From Chrysoporthe austroafricana (taxonomy: Eukaryota; Ascomycota; Sordariomycetes; Diaporthales; Cryphonectriaceae): 64,000 nucleotides of DNA. This document shows, piece after piece, positions 1-11,700 of this stretch; the stretch's first letter is position 1, and the number at the start of each line of letters is the position of its first letter. Under the pieces are notes generated by a model, which was not told the origin of the DNA, made no database searches, and saw nothing but the letters and a program-made list of their open reading frames with translations. The stretch is from assembly GCA_001051155.2 (NCBI GenBank), contig JYIP02000003.1, positions 4,588,001-4,652,000 on the forward strand, read 5' to 3'. Both the position numbers and the translations under genes were made by a program.

Positions 1-2
1 TC

Positions 3-844
3 GACATCCTGGTCACGGAGCTGTTGGGCTCGTTCGGCGACAACGAGCTCTCGCCCGAGTGCCTCGACGGCATCCAGCGGCACGTGGCGCGGCCGCACGG
101 CATCTCGATCCCCGAGAGCTACACGGCGTGGCTGAGCCCCGTCGCGACGCCCAAGATCCACGCGCACCTGCGGACGGTGCTGCCCGGCGACGCCAACGCC
201 TTCGAGACGCCCTGGGTCGTGCGCCTGTACCAGATGGACCTCGTCGCCCAGCGCGTCCCCGGCCGGCCGCGGTTCCAGCGCGCGTGGGAGTTCGTGCACC
301 CGGTCTGGGGCTCGCTGCAGGAGCGGTGGGAGGCCGAGGGCCGGCCCATGCCGCGGACGCTCGGCGGCGGCGCCATGAACAACGCCGGCGGGCTGAACGA
401 GCACAACGCCCGGCACTGCCACCTTACGTTCTACTGCCGCCCGCGCGGCGGGATCCACGGCCTGGGCGGGTACTTCGAGTCCACGCTGTACACGCCGCAG
501 ACGGGCGGGGGCAAGGAGCTGGTGGAGCTGAGCATCCTGCCGGACCAGATCGACCGGAAGAGCAGGGACATGGTCTCCTGGTTCCCCATCTTCTTCCCGC
601 TCAAGGTATGTCACACCCTTCTGCACAGACCGAGATCTTTCATGCTGACGGACCTGATTAGCAACCCCTCTACTTCCCCCAGGACTCGGAGATCGAGGTC
701 AGCATGTGGCGGCAGACGGACGACACACGCGTGTGGTACGAGTGGATGGTCGAGGCGTACACCTGGGTCGGCGCGAAGACGAGGGTCAAGGTGGGCGCGT
801 CGGAGATGCACAGCAGCAAGAAGGTGGCGTGCCTAATGCAGTAG
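3..844 (+). CDS. PRMT5: PRMT5-type protein arginine methyltransferase, 3' part
   Basis: C-terminal 254 residues of a type II protein arginine methyltransferase (Skb1/Hsl7/PRMT5 family), which symmetrically dimethylates arginines in spliceosomal, histone and signalling proteins. The window cuts off the N-terminus. Exons are 3-605 and 683-844, with a phase-0 intron (gtatgt...cccccag). Near the start, ELLGS and DNELSPECLDG carry the two glutamates of the PRMT double-E loop, followed by GISIPESYTAWLSP of the beta-barrel. A barrel motif GGYFES and the end of the catalytic half, SWFPIFFPLK, follow; exon 2 supplies VWYEW near the C-terminus. Methionine codons in exon 1 are internal, not starts. The next gene is convergent. 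The family assignment is secure; only the N-terminal TIM-barrel part is unseen. Confidence 0.93.
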
Positions 845-1227
845 AAAGGCCCCCTGAGGGGGGTTTCATGATATAGAGTTTCAGGTCTCGGTACTACCTG
901 GGCTCTGGCTAAGCTGGAGGATTCTCAAGAAACACTGGTTGGAATCTCGGCCGTACCTGGAAATGGCCCATCAAAGGCTGATGCCTCTATCCCCATCATC
1001 AACAGGTATACGCTTGATCCGGCCCAGCATGATCCTATCCCATAACGCCGCTCTCGTGATGTTTCCTTCTTCCCCTTTCTCCGCACGCAGGGAGTCGTGT
1101 CCTCGTGTGGAGCCCCTTCCATGATGACGAGCCGGGCGACACGAGCTCTTCCGCATCTCTTCCATCCTGCCTCAACCGTGTCTATCTCTCCCTTCCTCTC
1201 TCTATCCAACGTGAGACGCCACAGCGA
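845..1227. other. Convergent intergenic spacer
   Basis: This 383-bp stretch lies between the 3' ends of the PRMT5 and SmF genes. It must hold both 3' UTRs. A short inverted repeat just after the PRMT5 stop (cccctgaggggg) is the only structure noted. No coding pattern was seen. Confidence 0.5.
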
Positions 1228-1811
1228 TCAGCCGTCCATCTTGACATCCCCGTTCTCCCCGTTCTGGCCCGCTGCCCGGATCCAGAGCACGTTGTTACAC
1301 CTGATCAGGACCTGGCCCAGCGATCCGGAGAAGTTGTTTTTTATGTACTCCTGGGCCTCGGCGAGCTGGATGTTCATGTAGCTGTCGATGGAGACCCTAC
1401 GTAACAAGATGTCAGCCAAGCAGATCCTCCGCCGGATGAGAGGGCAAAGACCAGAGCAAAAGATTCCGGATACTGGGAAGAATCGGATGTGGGGGCGTGG
1501 GGAGCTCACAGTCTGCCCTTGTACTCGGTCTCGTTCCACTTGAGGCGGACGAAGATCTCTTTGTTGACCCTATGGCACGGTCGGCCGTTAGCAGAGGGGC
1601 CATTTCAATCGGTCGTCCTGAGGAAAGGTAGGTCGAGGGGCCACATGGGCCGCGCGTGCTGGATGGTGCGGGTGACGAGGAATGGGCCACACGTACAGGT
1701 CCTGGAGGAACGGTCTGGGGTTGACGGGCATAAACTGAGACTTCCTGTTAGCTGCTTGCCCTCCTCGCGGTGTCTGTCCTGGACGGGGCTGCGCGGGCGG
1801 CTTACACTCAT
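1228..1811 (-). CDS. smf1: Small nuclear ribonucleoprotein SmF
   Basis: A 90-aa Sm protein of the seven-member ring that binds U1, U2, U4 and U5 snRNAs in the nucleus. Four coding exons on the minus strand: 1806-1811, 1697-1734, 1510-1569 and 1228-1396. The first coding exon is only six bases (Met-Ser); splicing it gives an N-terminus [16 protein letters not shown] that matches fungal SmF proteins. Sm1 motif: [25 protein letters not shown]. Sm2 motif: [11 protein letters not shown], with the RNA-contacting Arg and Asn. The acidic tail is short ([10 protein letters not shown]). All introns begin gt and end ag, and phases close. Without intron 1 the protein could start at the internal ATG at 1731, three residues later; both starts give a functional Sm fold. 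Confidence 0.9.
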
Positions 1812-2590
1812 GATGGGCAGTCTCGGGTTCGACGCGACGACGGGGTGGTGATTGGTCTGTCTGTCTGTCGACGGCTTGAGGTGGTCGTGGTTCTGCACAC
1901 GAGAAGTTGGGCAACGCGACGAGCAAGCGGGCGAAACGAGGCGGCAGGCAGGGCATACACAGCACACAGTAACTGTGAGAACGGAGCTCGAAATTTGGAG
2001 CAGGGGTGGGTGCTGCGCTTGCGGCTGCCAGCGGCTCGCGGCGGCTAGCGTCGCGGCTAGCGTGCGCGCGACGGGGGCTCAGCGCTGCCTCTGCCTGGGC
2101 TGACCCCCCCCCCCGACCTTCTCTCATGCATGCATGCAAGTTTGGTTCACATGCAACAACTCTATCTACTACGGTAGCAGCCCGTCCAGCCTTGTGCAAA
2201 GTGCATTATGCATTAATTTAATCTTATGCTTTCCCACCAACACACCGATGTGGGTTCTGTCAACTGTCAAGAGGCTGGGCATGCACGATACGCACACGTG
2301 CTGGCCTGTGGACGCGCGCGCGTGCCCCTTGATTCGGGCTTCAAACCGACACACGACACTCGCAGCCGTGGCTCCTCGGCGCCCCGCCTCGACCTCCAAG
2401 GAACAGGCCCTATATTGGCCCTGTTCCGCCACATGGCAGTGGCATCACGCCCGTCCGGCCTGGTGCTGAGGAGTGGCCTGACTATTCCCATCATGCCACT
2501 CCCTACCGACTGACGACGGCGCCTCGTCCTGGCTGTGGTTCGATCCGGAGCAGAGGGCTGTCACCTGCTTTCGTCGCTGCTACGCGCTGT
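1812..2590. other. Intergenic region upstream of SmF
   Basis: These 779 bp lie between the SmF start and the 3' end of the next minus-strand gene. They should contain the SmF promoter. A catgcatgcatgcaag stretch sits near 2126-2141 and a C-run near 2104-2114. No convincing gene was found. Confidence 0.4.
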
Positions 2591-3731
2591 TCACTTCCCG
2601 TCCGTCTCCCACTCCCCGTCCGCCCAGGGCTCCTGGCCGGGCGCGTTGGGCACCTTCACCTTCAGGCCGGGCGTCGACGGCCTGCTGTCCCCGAGCCACT
2701 CCGCCGTGATGACCTCCCTGCGCATGCTGCAGACCTCCCCGGCCGTATGCCGGCATAGCTCGAACGGCAGGTCCGCCGCCGCCGCAGTGCCGCCGGCCGC
2801 GGGTTCCAGCCCCTCGAACCTCGTCAGGAACCCCACGGGGATGCACACTTTGAAGTTGGCGACGTGCCGCACGCGCGCCAGGCCGCCCAGGTACAGCTCC
2901 TCGACGCGGGCGCCGCCGCTCGGCACGCCGAGCGCGACGTACAGGTTCCGTAGGCCCGCGAGGTCGCCGGCCAGCGCGTCGCACAGCGACGGCCACGCGG
3001 ACCGCAGCGTCGGCGTGTCGTACTCGGGCGCCGACGCCCACCCCTGGTCGTCCCACACGAGCTTGAGCGACCGCACGAGCGCGAGGTGGCGCGGCGCCAC
3101 GGCGTTGATGAACTGGACCGTGCAGCGGATCCCGCGGAGGCGGAAGAAGGAGTTGCTGTAGAGGAGGGACGAGGACTCTTCGTAGCTGGAGTGGGTTGCG
3201 TGTGCCCCGTCAGCAATCATGCATGGCCGCACCGGAGCGGGGGAGATGGGTGTGTAGCTCCGGGTTGTGTTTGGCTGTGACTCACATGAGCCTGCTCGTG
3301 AGGAGTAGTGACATGATATTGCCCTGAGATCGGCCCTCGTGCGTCGTCCGCGGCTCGCCTTCGTCCGCCTGCTGCTGCTGGTGTTGCTGCTGTAGTTTTC
3401 GCTTCTTCGGTGCCTTGAGCTTCGGGAACAGCGTGGGTACCGAGATGCCCTCCTCGTCGTCCAGGCTGAAGAAGCTGCCGTTCTCGAAGAGGATGTACTC
3501 GTAGATCTGGACACGGATCTCCGCCGGGAGCATGTCGAGCAGCGGGCATGCGCCGGCCCGAATCATTTCGCTCATCGTTGCTGTTGCTGGTGGTGGCGAC
3601 GGCGCTGGTGGTGGTGGTGCTGCTGCTGCTGCTGCTGCTGCTCGGGATGATGACGATGACGATGGTGATGTTGGTGCAGACCCGGGATCCTCCTTTCCGC
3701 GGCAGTCCGTCTTCCAGAGCCCCAAGCCCAT
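2591..3731 (-). CDS. DUF7730/2EXR-like fungal protein of unknown function
   Basis: Two exons, 3286-3731 and 2591-3185, joined by a 100-nt intron (gtgagt...ctccag), give 346 residues. The core LPAEIRVQIYEYILFENG, followed after splicing by SLLLTSRLIYEESSSLLYS, is the F-box-like opening typical of fungal 2EXR/DUF7730 proteins: a first helix resembling an F-box, then the conserved IYEE...LLYS segment. These proteins are abundant in Pezizomycotina and have no settled function. The N-terminus before residue 53 is low complexity (Ser, Ala and Pro runs) and is encoded by GCT/GAC trinucleotide repeats. A second in-frame ATG at 3575 would give 294 residues and is an equally good start. A Gln-rich stretch (QQQHQQQQ) lies between the two conserved segments. 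Confidence 0.72.
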
Positions 3732-6700
3732 CTCGCAGGATCGTGTCGAGTATTTGGACTGTTGAGAAGGAAAAGCTCGCTATCTCCTCGGAGCGATGTC
3801 GCAGTAAGCCCTCGATTTTGTGGCCTGATGATCTACGGCAGTGTGGCCGGGGCTGTTTCTTAAATGGCCCAAACGGGCAAAACAGGAAGCTATTCCGGGG
3901 GGGATTGCCACACACAAATTTTCAGCCCGCAGGAGGGGAGGCGCGAGGTTTCAGAAGATACCGCCGGGCAGCGAGAAATCCACGGGCAGGAAGCCAAGGG
4001 AGGAGTCCGAAGGGCGTGGGATTTAATACCGTCCCTGAAACCCTCCATCGCGCTCACGCCGTCGTCCCAGGTTCATGTTGCGATCGGGATGGCTACTCAG
4101 GTACCCTCCCTCTTCCCTTCTTTTTCTTCGGCAAACAGGGATTCTCCCTGCCCCCCCCGTCCCTGCTGACGTGATGACGATTTCCCCAGACCCTCTCTGC
4201 CTGCCCAGCCTGCCCACGCTGCCCACGATGCCCTGGCGGCCTGGCCGGTCTGCGCGGTCTGGCCGGTTGGCTGTGCTGTTCCAGCTTGGCACCGCCCAAC
4301 CAACCAGCCCTGAGCCCTCCTTTTTTTCCACCTTTTGGCGCCCGACCGCCACATGCCGCAGCAGCAGCGACCGATCACGATGATCGGGTCGGGCGCCAAG
4401 TGGGTCGGGCTTCCTCATGCAAGGCTGAAAAGCCAATTGCCGCCCCCTCCCCACTCTCCCGCCCTCGAGACCATTCATAGAACTCACCGTCTCCGGCATG
4501 AGAAGGGGAGGGGGGGGGGCAATTCGCTCGATCTTATGCCCGTGACTCGGCGGAGGGGGCGGCTCCGACAATTATATTGCCATGTGGGATATAGGGGTTA
4601 GCCTCAAGCATACGAGGTATGCTATAGGGCAACAGGTGGTTGTATGAGGGGCCTCCCGACGCTCTTACACATGTAGATACGGTAACGTGTATATTTTTGT
4701 CGGCAAACCCACTCTTATATAGCACTCATGCATGCCTCAGCAATATGGAAGAGATTGTATCAATCTGTCTTCTACATGTCGGACGCTGCAAGGCTGCATG
4801 GTCGCCGCAATACTCCAGGGTCATGCTACGAACTGGCCGCGGCTCAGGCCAGACGACTTCTCCCGCCTGGTTCCCCTCTTCCTCGTTGCAGCAACAGCGC
4901 GAGAGCTGGCTCCCCAACTGAGCACCTTCGTGCCACCCCGACGAGACGGGCCCCACTGGCAGGCTTGAAGATGGGACCAACGCGCGCCGGGACCTGGCCT
5001 CGGAGCACTGTGGTCTGACAATAGAACGCGTCCGGGGCCCAAGCACACCCCAAGCGTCTTGGTCGACCCTCGGCCCCATGGAGAAAACGCCACACTTGAC
5101 CAGCGCGTGCGTTGGGCACCAGCGGTACCGAACGCCAGACCTCTGGGAGGGTGGAGTCGACCGCGCGTATACGATCGATGCCGACCCCCCCTCGCCGCGA
5201 CACGCTCTTCCGCCTCGTCACACCATAGTATACGGTGAGCCGTATGGTCCCGACCTCGAGCCCGTCCTCACGTGGACGTGGCGTCTGGGCGCCAAGACCC
5301 GACTTGAGTTTATCTAGTACTGCCCGCCCGACTTTGCCCGCCCCACCACGGCAGTGTTATGTCGAATGTTTAGGTGCCAGACCCTCGAAGGGCCGTCGAG
5401 GACGCAGTGATGTATGTGAGGGGACGAGAACGGAGGAGGCCGCTGTCACCAGACGATCTTGCTCCGAGATGGGTCATAAAAAGAGGTCGATGGAGATCCC
5501 ATTGGAAAGCCATCCGGCAGGAGGCCGGCCCGGACTTTCAGGACGGCCTCGATGGCGGATGGTGGCATGGTGAGGGTCCTCATCGGGGACTAGAGACAAC
5601 GGATGTCGGAGGATATTCTGATCTTCCGAGGACTCGAGGGGCTGGAGTCGATACGAAGTGGGGTGCAGGACATCTGGATCTCGGTTATGAGAGAGCGAGG
5701 GGACAGGATCGCAGGGCTCAATCGCGAACCGGCCGCGACTATGGTCCGTGTCCAGGGCACACTCGCGTATCCTGCTCTGCCGGGCCGCCTCCGATGCTGT
5801 GTCAGGAGCCGTGTTCCAGGACGTAAGACCTGGAAGAGGCATGAAGTATCTGGCATCACAGTATCCAAGAATAGTTCGCGCAAGGGCTATGCTGCACTAA
5901 GGGGTTTGTCGAGTTGACAATCCACCACAGCCTAGTCCCATCCTTGCCTTGCATTTACACGCAAGAGAGCGAAGTGATTCGTTGTTTAGGTACATCTACT
6001 CGAGGAGGACTCGATTAGCTGATGGTTTTGCAAGAGTCCAGCAAGATATGCTTTTCACGAAATCCACGCAAGGATCCACTTGGAGCAATGCCCTGCGCGT
6101 ACAACTTGAAGAAGGAATGATCTGCTTGGCTGTCATACTTCATAATAGCCAAAACATTCAGGATACTCATCCCGAGAACGAGAGCGGCGTTGCATTACTA
6201 TGTGACCTAGATCAAGGAGGAGTACGAGTGAAAGATGCGCGACTTTCTGCGGCCGGAACTTGAAATCGGATATTGGTTGAATTGAAATCCACGAAATAAA
6301 TACCCAATGAGTATTATCCTTGATATACCGGTGGGTAATCACCTTAAGCTCCCAACTATTATTACTAGGTTCCGTCCTCTTCAATGCTTATTTTAACCTT
6401 AATTATTTATGTTCTATCCATATTTGAAGCACAATGATATGAACCTCGATATAAGTACCTTCGTAACTTGTTATGGGTGAAACTCCACTCAACTTCCCAA
6501 GATGAGTTTCCTGATGCCAAATAACCACGTACGGTGGCAGAATTGTAGGGACACTGTGCCCATTCTGTCAGGCTGCATGCCTTGTGCTAAGCCCCATCTG
6601 CAGCCTACACATCCTCATAGAGACATTAGCCCATGTGCGCTACCTATCCAGCCGTTAAGAAGCCATTCTTGGCCCCTTGCAGCTTATTACCTGCAGAGTA

Positions 6701-6890
6701 AGCATGTGCAACCATCATGCGAGTAAGATAAGCCAAAGTTCCTCCTACCTACCATTTGTTCTCAGCACTGTCACATTCAAGTGCAAGGGTGTTCTGACAT
6801 TTAAAAGATTGTGCAGCTTTTTTTCCTCCCCTCCTGATTTCTAAACCCAAGCGTTCTGCTGACCGTATCGCCGACCTCAGAAGTCCAACA
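3732..6890. other. Long gene-poor interval
   Basis: About 3.2 kb without a recognisable gene. Up to about 5.9 kb it is GC-rich with short overlapping frames in all directions and no protein motif that I recognise. From about 6.25 to 6.5 kb it turns AT-rich. The longest ATG-starting frames (around 5374-5826 and 5603-5917, plus) overlap each other, lack family signatures, and are best treated as chance. The last few hundred bases should contain the promoter of the rhodopsin-domain gene. Confidence 0.4.
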
Positions 6891-8230
6891 ATGCTCGTGA
6901 TACAGCGAGCATCAAACCCACCCGACCTCGACGGGCCCGCGATCGAACCCCCAGAGGGTGTCACCTCCCAATTCGACCAACCAAGCAGAAGTCATGAGGT
7001 TGGATATTTTCTTTGCATATTCTGCAGTGTACTGTCCACTATAGCAGTCCTGCTCCGTCTTTGGTCGAGGCTGCTCCTCAGGAGGTTCAAAGCCGAAGAC
7101 ATCTCGCTCATATGCGGACTAGTACGCAAGCCTATCATTAACTACGGAGTTCGAGAACGAAGTTAATCATTTCAAAGGGCTTCTTTGCGGGATACGTGTA
7201 CACTATGTATGAGGTTGCAATATTCCCCGGTATAGAAGCTCATGCTTGGGACTTGAGGTTAAGGGATGTTGAACGCATCTTATGGGTGAGCCCAAGCCAG
7301 ATTCCGATGAACTCCTACTTCTATGGTAGCGGAAGCTTTATTAAAATTCTTATAGCTCGTCCACATTGCGTCGTTGCTCTACAAATTGGCGATCTTAGCT
7401 ATAAAGCTAGCAATCCTACTGGACTGGTTGCACATCTTTGTTCCGAGCACACATCGAAATGCCATGTTCTGGGCGATCCACGTCGTGGTCTGGAGTAACG
7501 TCATATACTACGTCTCTGGAACATTCTTCGAGGCATTCCGTTGCTTGCCCGTCCAGAAGATTTGGGATCCTTTCTATGAAGGCGGTGTCTGCCACATAAA
7601 CATATTAGCTAACAACGTGGCGTCCGCTCTGATCAACCTCCTCTCCGACCTGGCTATACTCATCCTGCCGCAATGGGTCATATGGCGACTCAAAATGTCG
7701 ACAAACAAAAAGATTGGAGTGTCACTGCTTTTTGTGATAGGCATATTGTGAGTCCTATCTTGCTCCTTCATGGACTCCGTCGCGGGCCCCAGTGCTGACA
7801 CCACCCGCGCGACAGTGGTACAGCCTCTGGACTTGTACGCCTGGTTTACCTGATCCAGCTGCTACATTCTGACGACTTCCTGTACCCGGCAGCCGTAGTC
7901 GGCCTCTGGAACCTCGCCGAATTCACCGCCGCCTTCTTGATCATAGGCATACCATCGGTTCCCAAGGTCGTCCGGGTTGTCAAATCATCCAAGCCATTTA
8001 CGGTGCTCACCAGCCGCCTCAGGGGGGCCACCACCCAGTCACAGAGTGTGCCCAACGGCGACGGCCCGAGCGTGAGAACGTGGGGCCAGGGCTCGAGGCG
8101 GGTGCGCCGCGGGCTGTGGGAGATCACTGACGTGGATACGCATGCCTTGGTCACGTTGCAGGCGGCAGAAGAGTCTGGTGAAGCTGAGCGTTCCATCAAG
8201 GAGGCGCATGCAGATGTGGAGATGGGCTAA
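6891..8230 (+). CDS. Rhodopsin-domain integral membrane protein
   Basis: Four exons (6891-7121, 7178-7285, 7356-7747, 7816-8230) give 381 residues. The protein matches the large fungal family of seven-helix proteins with a rhodopsin domain (often annotated integral membrane protein or PTH11-like neighbour). Landmarks in order are an N-terminal helix VGYFLCIFCSVLSTIAVLLR with LWSRLLLRRFKAEDISLI, the GFFAGYVYTMYEVA segment after intron 1, LLYKLAILAIKLAILLDWLH after intron 2, a Cys-containing loop (CLPVQKIWDP...GGVCHIN), a helix LINLLSDLAILILPQWVIWRL, and the final WNLAEFTAAFLIIGIPS helix. The cytoplasmic tail is hydrophilic. Substrate or ligand is unknown. Introns of 56, 70 and 68 nt all have good signals. 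It lies head-to-tail with the hydrolase gene downstream. Confidence 0.85.
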
Positions 8231-8544
8231 ATGTGAGGGGGCGTCTTTCGAGCGGCGCAGTCACCTACCAGAACCGGCACATAGCCGTATCTGTCGAAAT
8301 GAATCCAAAGCGCTGGGCGTCAAGGAAATGGCTGACCCACACGCTTTCATTTGTATATACACAAATTCTGTTGGTCTTACGTGAGCAATTTTTCATGGGG
8401 TTCTCTAATCACATTCGATCAATCAGGCATATCGAGCTGTGTTTACATCTCAACAGTATAAACCCCCTCATTCCCTTCCACTCTTAACTATTCTCGCTTC
8501 CTGTCTCCGCACAGGCTCGAACCCGTTCGAATTCGCCGGCAGCG
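8231..8544. other. Short intergenic promoter region
   Basis: These 314 bp separate two co-directional genes. A pyrimidine-rich segment just upstream of the ATG at 8545 is consistent with a fungal promoter and leader. Nothing else was recognised. Confidence 0.4.
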
Positions 8545-9505
8545 ATGACTGAGGGCTACGCAAAATATCATGTGAAGGGCCTCCCTGAGCCGTGCCAGAC
8601 TTGGTACAAGGTCATCGGCGACCTCACAACTGCGGCGACCCCTCTGATCGTGCTGCACGGAGGCCCAGGAGCCTGCCATGACTATCTGCTCCCTCTGGCA
8701 GACCTCGCACCCTCGACGCCCCTCGTCTTCTACGACCAGATCGGGAACGGGCGGTCGACGCACCTGCCTGACAGGGCGGGCGACGAGCAGTTCTGGTCCG
8801 TGGATCTGTTCAGGGACGAGCTCGACAATCTCATCTCCCACTTGGGCCTGAAAGACCGGCCCGTGGACGTGTACGGGCACTCGTGGGGTGGCATGCTGGC
8901 GGCGGTGTGGGCGGCAGCAGTTCCGAGCCCGCCCAACCTTCGGCATCTGGTCATCTCGAACAGCCTGGCGAGCATGGACGCGTGGCGAGAGGGTATCACT
9001 ACGCTTAGGAAGCAGCTTCCGGCGGATGTCCAGGAGGTGCTGGACCGAGCCGAGGAGAGGAAGGATTTCGAGAGCCCCGAATATGAGGCTGCCGTCGAGG
9101 TCTTCTATAAGAGACATCTCAGCCTCGCCAGGCCGTGGCCGTCGCCTGAGGTCCAGGCGGCGCTGGAGTGGTTCGCAAAGGATGCGACCACGTACGGCAC
9201 GATGTAAGCGGCCTCTTCCCTCTAACAGACGACCAGCTTACGTCGAGTGCAGGTACGGCCCAAGCGAGCTCTACATTTCCGGTTCGCTTCGCGACTGGAC
9301 CTGTATACCGACATTGGCCAACATCAAGGCACCGACCCTTCTGATGAACGGTGCCGAGGACGAAGCTCAAGATGTAGCGATGCAGCCGTTCTTCGACAAT
9401 ATTGAGAAGGTGAAGTGGATCACGCTGGATGACGCCGCGCATTTTTCTCATGTTGACCAGCGGGAGAAATACATGAAGCATCTGAGAGCCTTTCTTGCGG
9501 CTTAG
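8545..9505 (+). CDS. Proline iminopeptidase-type alpha/beta hydrolase (family S33)
   Basis: Exons 8545-9203 and 9253-9505 (49-nt intron, gtaagc...gtgcag) give 303 residues. The oxyanion-hole motif HGGPG, the strand-turn motif FYDQIGNGRS and the nucleophile elbow GHSWGG are those of bacterial-type proline iminopeptidases, which remove N-terminal proline or act as related amidases and lactonases. The acid is probably the Asp in NGAEDEA, and the histidine lies in DDAAHFSHVDQ, close to the C-terminus. Length agrees with the family (about 300 aa). No signal peptide is visible, so it is probably cytosolic. The next gene downstream, in the same orientation, is a flavin monooxygenase; a shared pathway is possible but is only inference. 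Confidence 0.88.
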
Positions 9506-10034
9506 GCAGCGGGTGAGGGGTCTCTGTGTGTATATATGTAGGCTGTTACCAAATAGGCAGGTCTCCAGCGGTGCGAACAGTACACGGTCTGAGCCGATTA
9601 TGGATGCGATCCTCAGTTCGAGGATCCCTCAGTGCCTCGATTGGTAGTTCTGTTCATGATGGGCGGCTAGCACCTCGTTGGCGCATACCCGCCCGATCCC
9701 GATCACATCATATGAGAGGAATTGACAACATTGCAGCTGTAACGCAACCCGCCGCTTTAATGCCTATTTAAGCACACCTATCTCTGCGGACAGAGCCGAA
9801 GTTCGGAGAGATGCTCAGCGGCAGATATATTGTTCTCGTTTCACGAGACACCCTGATTTCGACTGCCTACCTCAATTTTATTCCCGAGTCCTAGCATCGT
9901 ATTTAAATTTGCGGACGTGTGAATGGCACTGTAGGTCCTCTATATGATTTGATAGGTGCCGCCGTCGACATCCGCTAGATATTTTCACGAGAGAACATCA
10001 CCCTGAACTGCCGATTCAGGAGAAAGAGACCATC
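9506..10034. other. Intergenic region before the monooxygenase gene
   Basis: About 530 bp containing the 3' UTR of the hydrolase gene and the promoter of the flavin monooxygenase. No further coding sequence was seen. Confidence 0.4.
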
Positions 10035-11700
10035 ATGGCGGAACGGGACGGCGAAACCAGCCACCAAAACGGGGACTCCGGATTGCCAGATGGCAAAAAG
10101 CAGATCCTGTTGAATGCATTCGATATGTCTACCATTGGCCACCTGTCTCCAGGGCAATGGAAAGTAAGTGCTCGCATGCGACAGTCGGAAGTCAGGCACT
10201 CGGAGGAGCATCGTCGGCTTACGCTAGCTCAGAACCCAAAAGACAAGTCGGCCACGAAACGAAACCTGGAGTACTGGATTGAGCTCGCACAGCTTCTTGA
10301 GCGGGGAGGCATCAACGCACTCTTCCTCGCCGATACATATGGGGGATATGATACCTACGAGGGATCTCTTGACAACTGCATCAGAAGGGCCGCTCAATGG
10401 CCCATGACAGATCCGACTATTGTGAGCTTGACCGGAGGTTTCGAGAACTTTAGACAACCCTAACATGACGGCACAGCCGATATCAGCGATGGCGGCAGTG
10501 ACGAAGAACCTGGCGTTCGGAATCACGGCTTCTACGTCCTTTGAGCCGCCATTCTTGCTGGCCAAGCGCTTCTCGACCCTAGATCACTTTACTCGTGGTC
10601 GCATTGGTTGGAACATCGTTACGGGCTGGAAGAAAGCTGCGTTTAAGGCAATTGGGCTCGACAGTCCTATTGATCACGACGAGAGATATCGCCAGGCCGA
10701 TGAGTACCTACGGGTCCTCTACAAGTAACGTTGCACTAACTTTCCTTCGACTTGATAACAATGACTGATATTACTCAACAGGCTATGGGAAGGGTCATGG
10801 GCCGACGACGCCATCAACCCAGATGCTGAGAACGACAGCTACGCAGACCCGGATAAAATCAGGACTATACATCACCACGGAAAGTACTACAATCTTGACA
10901 CCAGGCACATCGTTGATCCCTCGCCTCAGAGGACCCCTTTTCTCTTCCAGGCAGGGACGTCTCCGGCCGGCTCATCGTTTGCCGCGACGCACGCCGAGGC
11001 GATCTTCGTGAGCTCCCACTCCGCCTCCGTGCTGAGGCCCAAGGTCCAGAAGATCCGGGAGCTCGCCGCCGAAAAAGGCCGAGATCCACGGTCGCTTAAG
11101 TTCTTCGCCACCTTCACGCCCATCGTCGGGAAGACCGATGAGGAGGCGCGCCAGAAGCACGAGGAGCTGAAGAAGTACGCATCCGTCATCGGAGGGCTGG
11201 TCCTCTTCAGCGGCTGGACCGGCATCGACATCTCGAAGATCCCGCTAGACCAGGAGATCACGGCGGCGGACTCGCTGGAGGCGCACAAGGTCCGGAGCAT
11301 CCTGGAGAGCTTCACGACGCCGAGCGAGGAGGTGCCGAAGTGGACGCCGAGGATCGTGGCGGAGAAGGCCTGTATTGGTGGCCTGGGCCCTGTGTCCATC
11401 GGGAGCCCGCAGACTGTAGCGGACGACATGGAGGCGTGGATCAAAGAGGCAGACGTGGATGGCTTCAATATTGGCTACGTTACGACCCCTGGCACGTTTG
11501 AGGAGGTCGTGGACCTGCTGATTCCGGAGCTGAGGAGGCGCGGGCTGTATGCCGCGCCTCTTGAGGAGCAGCTCACGGCTCGGGAGAAGATATACGGCAA
11601 GGGCCAAAGAGGGTTGCGTAGTGATCATACCGGAAGCAGGTATAAGTACGAAGTATATACAGAAGACCCCGAGGAAGATTCAGAAGGGGTCAGGACTTAG
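10035..11700 (+). CDS. NtaA/DmoA-type FMN-dependent monooxygenase
   Basis: Four exons (10035-10163, 10233-10421, 10477-10724, 10782-11700) give 494 residues of the bacterial luciferase-like superfamily, nitrilotriacetate-monooxygenase component A branch. These are two-component enzymes that use reduced FMN from a separate reductase to oxidise small N- or S-containing substrates. Signature segments are KKQILLNAFDMSTIGHLSPGQW at the start, NALFLADTYGGYDTYEGS, FGITASTSFEPPFLLAKRF, the strongly conserved RGRIGWNIVTGW, and GKYYNLDTRHIVDPSPQRTP before QAGTSPAGSSFAATHAE. No targeting signal is visible. The family is common in soil fungi and often near catabolic genes. The substrate cannot be read from sequence. 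No flavin reductase gene is recognisable in the window. Confidence 0.9.

Noticed and set aside
2530..2555. ggttcgatcc, resembling a tRNA T-loop
   Set aside because: No pairing T-stem on both sides and no D-arm or anticodon arm upstream.
5374..5917. Overlapping 150- and 104-codon plus-strand ORFs
   Set aside because: They overlap in different frames, have no motifs, and no better-looking exon chain could be assembled.
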